A stretch of 64,000 bases of DNA from Halicephalobus mephisto (Eukaryota > Nematoda > Chromadorea > Rhabditida > Panagrolaimidae), in contig SWDT01000125.1 in assembly GCA_009193035.1 (NCBI GenBank), positions 88,758 through 152,757 of the forward strand, given 5' to 3'. The notes under the pieces were generated by a model, which saw only the letters and a list, made by a program, of their open reading frames with translations, was not told the origin of the DNA and ran no database searches. A program made the translations under genes and the position numbers. This document shows positions 59,624-64,000 of this stretch, piece by piece. Positions within the stretch are counted from its first letter, which is position 1, and each line of letters starts with the position of its first letter.

Positions 59624-60386
59624 TTAAAGTGATCCTTTCAAATGCAAATCATCAAACAGATTAACACTATTAAAGTTGATTAATTTATTATTTATATCTA
59701 CTAATCTTAGTATTATTTTGTTTGGTCGGCAGCATACTTTGTGATGAATGATATTTACCGATTCTCCTTCTATTTCCTCATCAGGTCTAAGTCTATATAT
59801 TGAATTTAACTTTATATTATTAACAAACGTATCATCTACTAAATCGCAAGTAGCAAAGATATTATCCGTATACGTTGGATTAATGTTATTTTCAGCTAAA
59901 TGTTTGCTGTTTGCCAAAATTTTGTTACTATATCCTAAAACATTAGCTAACGTATTCTTTTTACTAAAATCGATTGAATATGTTTTTTTATATCAATAAT
60001 AACTTTATCATTTTCTAATCTTGTACTAAAAAGTTTTTATCTTCCTTTAGTAATTCCTTAATTTTTGAAACTAACTCATTAAAATTATACTTACCAGGAG
60101 GAATCCGTATCACATTTTCTTCGTTGATGGGATTATTATTTTTATTGATTTCATTCAAAATATAAACAAATTTATTATTCCTTTGATTAATAACAATTTG
60201 ACCGTAAACGTCTATAAGTCTGTCTAATTTTAGCAATGCTATTTCATATTTTTTATTTACAAACTCCCCGTGGGAAAGAATATTCAAACGTTGTTTCATT
60301 AGGCGCCAAATGTAAATTAAAAAATACCATTTATATAAAAGAAAAATTAATAATTGAGAAATTTTAGAACAAATACTGGCATTCAA
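59624..60386 (-). pseudogene. Polinton-associated virus-like ORF, frameshifted
   Basis: Two adjacent minus frames (60386-60015 and about 60015-59624) look like one old gene split by a single-base frameshift near 60030. The upstream part contains IPPGKYNFNELVSKIKELL, the downstream part ATCDLVDDTFVNN and RLVDINNKLINFN. This arrangement is familiar to me from unannotated ORFs that travel with this polymerase type in invertebrate genomes; the molecular role is unknown. The frame break makes it non-functional unless the break is a sequencing error. Confidence 0.5.
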
Positions 60387-60776
60387 ATGTAATCTTTAGT
60401 ACAAAGTCTTTCCTACTGAGCAAATTTTCAATTCTTTATTTGCACACATTCAAAGTAATCCTTTTTTTGGTGTTGTATCTCAGTTTTCTTCCCCTTTTAT
60501 CTACCAGACTTTTTTGCATTTCCCTGTGTTAATAGCCTTCCCTTTCAACCCTTGTTGCAATTTGATATATAACTACATAGACTTTATTAATTAATATTGT
60601 TAATATTTTCTTCTAGCACTTTATAATGTGCACTTATATTTTAGATTTTCGTAATAGAGTTGTTTATCCTTTTGCACGATAACGAAGGAGTTTGCCACGA
60701 TGAATTTGAGTCGGAATTCGCCGATGGGATATTTATTTTTATGGATTCAATAATTATTAATCGCAATTTATTTTAG

Positions 60777-61464
60777 ACCACGTTGAGGCAACTGAAGGAA
60801 ATCATTCGTTCGAAATGGCAAATTGACAACGAAGATCAACAATTATTTTTCTTTAATGGAGACGAAATTTTAGGATTCAACTTAAATAGTACTTTATTTC
60901 AAATTGGATTGAAGGATATGGACGAAGTGATCGTGGTGAGTAATTTTATAATGATATTCTTTGTTTTTGTTATATGGACATGATTTTCGATATGGATTCT
61001 GTTAGATTCATCTTTATAGTTAGAATGAATTTACAACAAAGTTCTAAGAATCTTATCGAAAATCATATTAATGAATTTAATGGAAATTATTCTTTAATTC
61101 CACATTGTAGAAACACGCATTGCTGCAACATTGGGTGAGTTGTTTGGCGTTTGCTAATCAGCTGGGAAAGACGAGAGTCGAACATCTGAAGTCTAGATTC
61201 GCCAGAGAAGGATTGAAACAGCTACGAGTTCTGGAAGATGCTAATTTCTTTGTCACATTTCCGACTTTCAAGAACAAATTCTGGGAAATCTTCGAAGAAT
61301 TCTACGAATATGTTGTCGACATGGATGAGTGTTTAAAATTATCTGTAGAATGCTATTTTAAAAACTACTTCAAGAAAGAGAAACTTAATATGGAATTTCG
61401 CTCTAAGCCTCACACTGGTTTTCAGGTCGGTCAACAAATTGCTTTCTTAATGTCGAGAAAGTAG
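60777..61464 (+). CDS. Ubiquitin-fold protein, 3' exons
   Basis: Exons 60777-60935 and 61111-61464 join in phase 0 and give 170 residues before TAG. The first has a ubiquitin-like pattern: TTLRQLKEIIRSKWQIDNED, then QLFFFNGDEIL and LGLKDMDEV-type ending. The second is helical and rich in aromatic and charged residues (WEIFEEFYEYVVDMDECLKL), ending QQIAFLMSRK. There should be an upstream exon with the first beta-hairpin; an open stretch at 60648-60770 (HDNEGVCHDEFESEF) could be part of it, but I found no matching donor. It lies between Polinton relics on both sides. It could be a host gene invaded by the element, or host sequence carried by it. Confidence 0.5.
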
Positions 61465-61628
61465 TATTTGGGTACGTCTGGGGCCTTATTCCGGATATCT
61501 TTCCCCTCCAATATTTATACGATCTACTAGTATTGATATTTAACGAAATACAATTCCGATCACTTGAATCTAGCACAATCATCTAACCGATCTCGCAGTA
61601 GTTATTTCAGAATTGTTCTTGATTATAA

Positions 61629-61965
61629 ATGTTTATTGAAAAATTAAAACCATTGTCAATTTATGACATTATAAATATAGCAAATGAATTAAAGATAAAC
61701 AAGTTTAGAGTATTCATGCGAAACACTCTTTCAGACAGATTAATAAAATAGAAAGTGGAGTCATAAATTTAGGTATTTGTAAAAATACTGGCACTCATTG
61801 AGTTTGTTTTTATAAAAATAAAGAAAAGTGTCAGTACTTCGATTCCTTTGAATTGGATCCTCCTATTGAATCACAAAATTACTTAAATTCAGAAATTCAA
61901 CACACATCACTGTGGTTACTACTGTTTACTTATTTTAAAGTCATTGGAGAAATATGATTTTAAGG
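61629..61965 (+). pseudogene. Adenain-like cysteine protease relic (Polinton)
   Basis: The first 41 codons from ATG 61629 (MFIEKLKPLSIYDIINIANE) match the start of Polinton proteases. A frameshift near 61745 is followed by the region around the catalytic histidine (GVINLGICKNTGTH), where the next codon is a stop in place of the usual Trp, and by YFDSFELDPP with the family's DSFG-like motif altered. At least one frameshift and one stop make it inactive. Only part of the family length is present. Confidence 0.6.
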
Positions 61966-61996
61966 AGATTGTGATAAATAGAGTGGATCCATGAGA

Positions 61997-63014
61997 TTAG
62001 ATTTTGTGATGACCATGAGCTAATGTATCAATTTTATTCATTAAAATATACCTTTTAAACTCTTCCTTGTTGTTATCATCATCAGTCAATGCAACTTTAT
62101 TTTGTTTTATAGTATAAATCGTATACTTTTTAGCTTGAATCAAAAATTGTTCTTTTCTAATTACTTCATTTTCAAGTAAACATCTTTTGTAATCATCAGC
62201 TTTCAAAGTTTTGATTACATTCTTTTTAACACCCTTTGATTTCTTATTTTCTTCACCATCTCCGGTTTTATATGCACACTGTTTTGGTTTCACTGCAACA
62301 ATTTCAGCCATAATATTTCCATTCAGTTCATCTTTAAGCTTTTTAATTACTTTCTTATTAGTTTCATTATATAATAGATGATCTTTTGGATACTCACTAA
62401 AATCGAAATGTTCTTTCATCTCACTCATATCTTTATAAATGTCATCAGTTTCAACTTCATAAGTTGAACTATCAGTGCCTTGATAACATAAATGTATTTT
62501 ATCAGAATATCTTTTCTTCATGACATCACAAGAAACTCATTAGATATTTACTCAAGTCTAGGATGTGAATCCAACATAAATTGGTTTATTAAATTCTAGT
62601 TTTGTCTTTCCATTTCAACACTCAATAAATTTTCGTTGATTTTCAAATGATATTCAAAATGAGGTGTCTTATCAATTTTAAAACTTTATTTTCATCTGTC
62701 ACGAAACGAATATCTACTCTATTTCGAATGCTCTCCATTGTTTTCCCAAATACAGCATTATTCTTCAGTTTCAATCAGCTTTTTTCGAAATCATTCTTAG
62801 CTTGTTTCCTCAAATTTGTACTCAACATTATATATTTTTCCATCCAATTGCTTTCTCTAAAAGTAAGAATTCTATGTACTTTCTTTAGTTTCAATCCATG
62901 ATCCAGTACTTGAATCAGATTTTTACAGTGGATTATGTCCTTCTCTTTATCAAAAAGTGTATTCATTAGCTTTGAGACTTTTTGTTTATTTACTTTCGTA
63001 TTTTCTGGGTACAA
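61997..63014 (-). pseudogene. Protein-primed DNA polymerase B relic (Polinton)
   Basis: Two long minus frames, 63014-62778 and 62521-61997, with an open stretch between them broken by several stops and frame changes. The upstream piece holds GLKLKKVHRILTFRESNWME and, after an in-frame stop at 62775, NNAVFGKTMES. The downstream piece has the palm motif C region as QGTDSS, where active enzymes have DTDS, and ends TLAHGHHKI, a hallmark C terminus of this polymerase. Only the C-terminal third is present. The changed catalytic Asp and the breaks show a dead copy. Confidence 0.8.
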
Positions 63015-63257
63015 CTAAGACGGAAAGTATTACAAAAATTGAAGAAACATTATCAACAAAATAATACCTACTTTCCGAGTATCTTTTTTCCTCTTTAGTA
63101 AGGAAAATAAGTGCTTAATGAGTCTAATTTTTCACAAAAAGATTTCAACTTACAATAATAATATACACATACCGTGTAACTGTCAGATGAGTATTACTTT
63201 AACTGAAATATGTAGTATAACTATCTCAATGAACAGAATAAAATTGAAGACTACTAC

Positions 63258-63660
63258 ACTAGAGTGAGGCACAATAATATTGACTGTTTCCACATTAGTC
63301 AAAACTACGTCAAGCTTCCGAAAAACACAATTCGAGAGAACGTCAATTTCTTTATTTCATTTCCACAAGATCAACAAAATTTAAATTACATTTACAAAGA
63401 TCACTGTTCAGACTCAATTTCGAAAGACGGCTTTTTGATTTATACAAGACTTCATGAGATGAAAAGTACAATTCTGTGGCAATCGATAAGACAAGTGAAA
63501 AGAACTATGGACGATTTAGAAAACAACTAAAATACTCCTATATGCGATGTGATTGTTAGTAATTCGACATGCGTCGAACTGCTGCTCTGTAAGTTATTAG
63601 CTGATGAAGCCACTAGACTTCCCAACCTAAGAATTATAAACAATGTATTAGAGACGAAAT
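63258..63660 (+). pseudogene. Polinton packaging ATPase (A32/FtsK-type) relic
   Basis: The plus frame starts abruptly at RHNNIDCFHISQNYVKLPKN and includes TIRENVNFFISFPQDQQNLN, the C-terminal half of the A32-like ATPase; the Walker A half is missing. An in-frame stop at 63528 is followed by more open sequence in the same frame to 63660 (ATRLPNLRIINNVLETK). It is truncated and interrupted, so inactive. It lies head-to-head with the polymerase relic. Confidence 0.7.
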
Positions 63661-63880
63661 GAATGAGGAATCAATTCAAGTCTTTCATTTGCTCTCTCCA
63701 AGTCCTTTTTGGTTTTCTTCATTTTGTCCATCATATGCAGATAGTGAAGTCTTTTCTGTTTCTTTTCAATCGTCTTCTTTACCTAGAAGCGATAGAATGA
63801 TTTAAAACATGAAATTACCTCTAAGTTCTTATTCTCCTTGTAGTGCGGGGTCTTTGGAGCTGCGTAAATGGCGAGCGCTC
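63648..63880 (-). CDS. 3' exons of an unrecognised coiled-coil protein
   Basis: Minus exon 63782-63648 (acceptor CTTCTAG, 45 codons to TAA) encodes VKKTIEKKQKRLHYLHMMDK, then a charged helix ending RLELIPHSFRL. The donor at 63818 (GAG|GTAATT) connects in phase 0 to upstream sequence reading AIYAAPKTPHYKENKNLE (63819 to about 63880). The 5' end could not be placed. It overlaps the end of the ATPase relic by about 13 bp on the other strand. Host or element origin is unclear. Confidence 0.4.
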
Positions 63881-64000
63881 GATGAAGTTACGTGGCTCCT
63901 AGACCAAGCGACTTAGATTCCTACCATAGGCAGTTGCCAATAAGTTTATTCAACATTATCAATCGAAATAGAAAGGAGACGTCTTCCCAGTGAGATAGGG

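Larger units (their letters stand above)
59624..63660. mobile_element. Degraded Polinton/Maverick (adintovirus-type) element
   Basis: Within 4 kb lie relics of genes found together only in Polintons and relatives: a virus-like ORF (-), an adenain-like protease (+), the C-terminal part of protein-primed DNA polymerase B (-) and a packaging ATPase (+). Each is interrupted by stops or frameshifts. I did not find terminal inverted repeats, integrase or capsid genes, so the element is partial and rearranged. Base composition is more AT-rich than the neighbouring host genes. The boundaries given are those of recognisable coding relics. Confidence 0.75.

Noticed and set aside
63840..63960. GC-rich, tRNA-like looking patch at the right end
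   Set aside because: No acceptor-stem pairing, no T-loop GTTCRA block; part of it is better read as a minus-strand exon.

Overview
The window is nuclear DNA from a nematode, probably a rhabditid-type worm; I cannot name the species. The evidence is small exons split by introns of about 43-50 nt, acceptors that nearly always read TTTCAG or TTTTAG, AT-rich spacers, and a typical worm gene set: TWK/K2P potassium channels, two bestrophins, an N-terminally extended globin-like protein, WNK, beta-arrestin and cytosolic HSP70. Gene models below were spliced by hand from reading-frame continuity and splice sites. Full-length models have exon totals divisible by three.

Layout. 0.2-1.7 kb: 3' part of a calcium-independent phospholipase A2 (+). 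4.75-10.85 kb: WNK kinase in 14 exons (+), convergent with a cytosolic HSP70 (-, 11.2-13.6 kb) that has two perfect three-unit heat-shock elements upstream. Then, all on minus: an LHFPL tetraspan protein (14.6-16.1), an unrecognised disordered protein (16.8-18.1), WDR37 (18.95-20.8), a globin-like protein (21.6-22.9) and two adjacent two-pore-domain K+ channel genes (24.9-28.1 and 28.5-32.7 or further). The second channel appears to have several alternative first exons reaching far upstream. 41.5-45.25 kb (+): a low-complexity repetitive protein with two possible last exons. 46.0-48.1 and 54.0-56.1 kb (-): two bestrophins, with beta-arrestin (+) and a small secreted cysteine-rich protein (-) between them. 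56.3-59.1 kb: a 111-aa unknown protein (-) and a 562-aa protein with a PB1-like domain and a cysteine-rich zinc-binding-type segment (+).

The right end (about 59.6-63.7 kb) is a broken Polinton/Maverick (adintovirus-type) element. I recognise pieces of an adenain-like protease, a protein-primed DNA polymerase B, a packaging ATPase and one virus-like ORF of unknown role, all interrupted by stops or frameshifts. A spliced host-like ubiquitin-fold gene fragment sits inside it.

Spacers and introns carry several short inverted-repeat (MITE-like) families and long stretches of degenerate, roughly 10-bp-phased A/T runs resembling the Periodic An/Tn Clusters described in Caenorhabditis. Many genes are membrane or signalling components (K2P and bestrophin channels, arrestin, WNK), but I see no single pathway that ties them together. 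The most unusual items are the alternative-first-exon array of the second K2P gene, the Polinton remnant, and the PB1/Cys-cluster protein.
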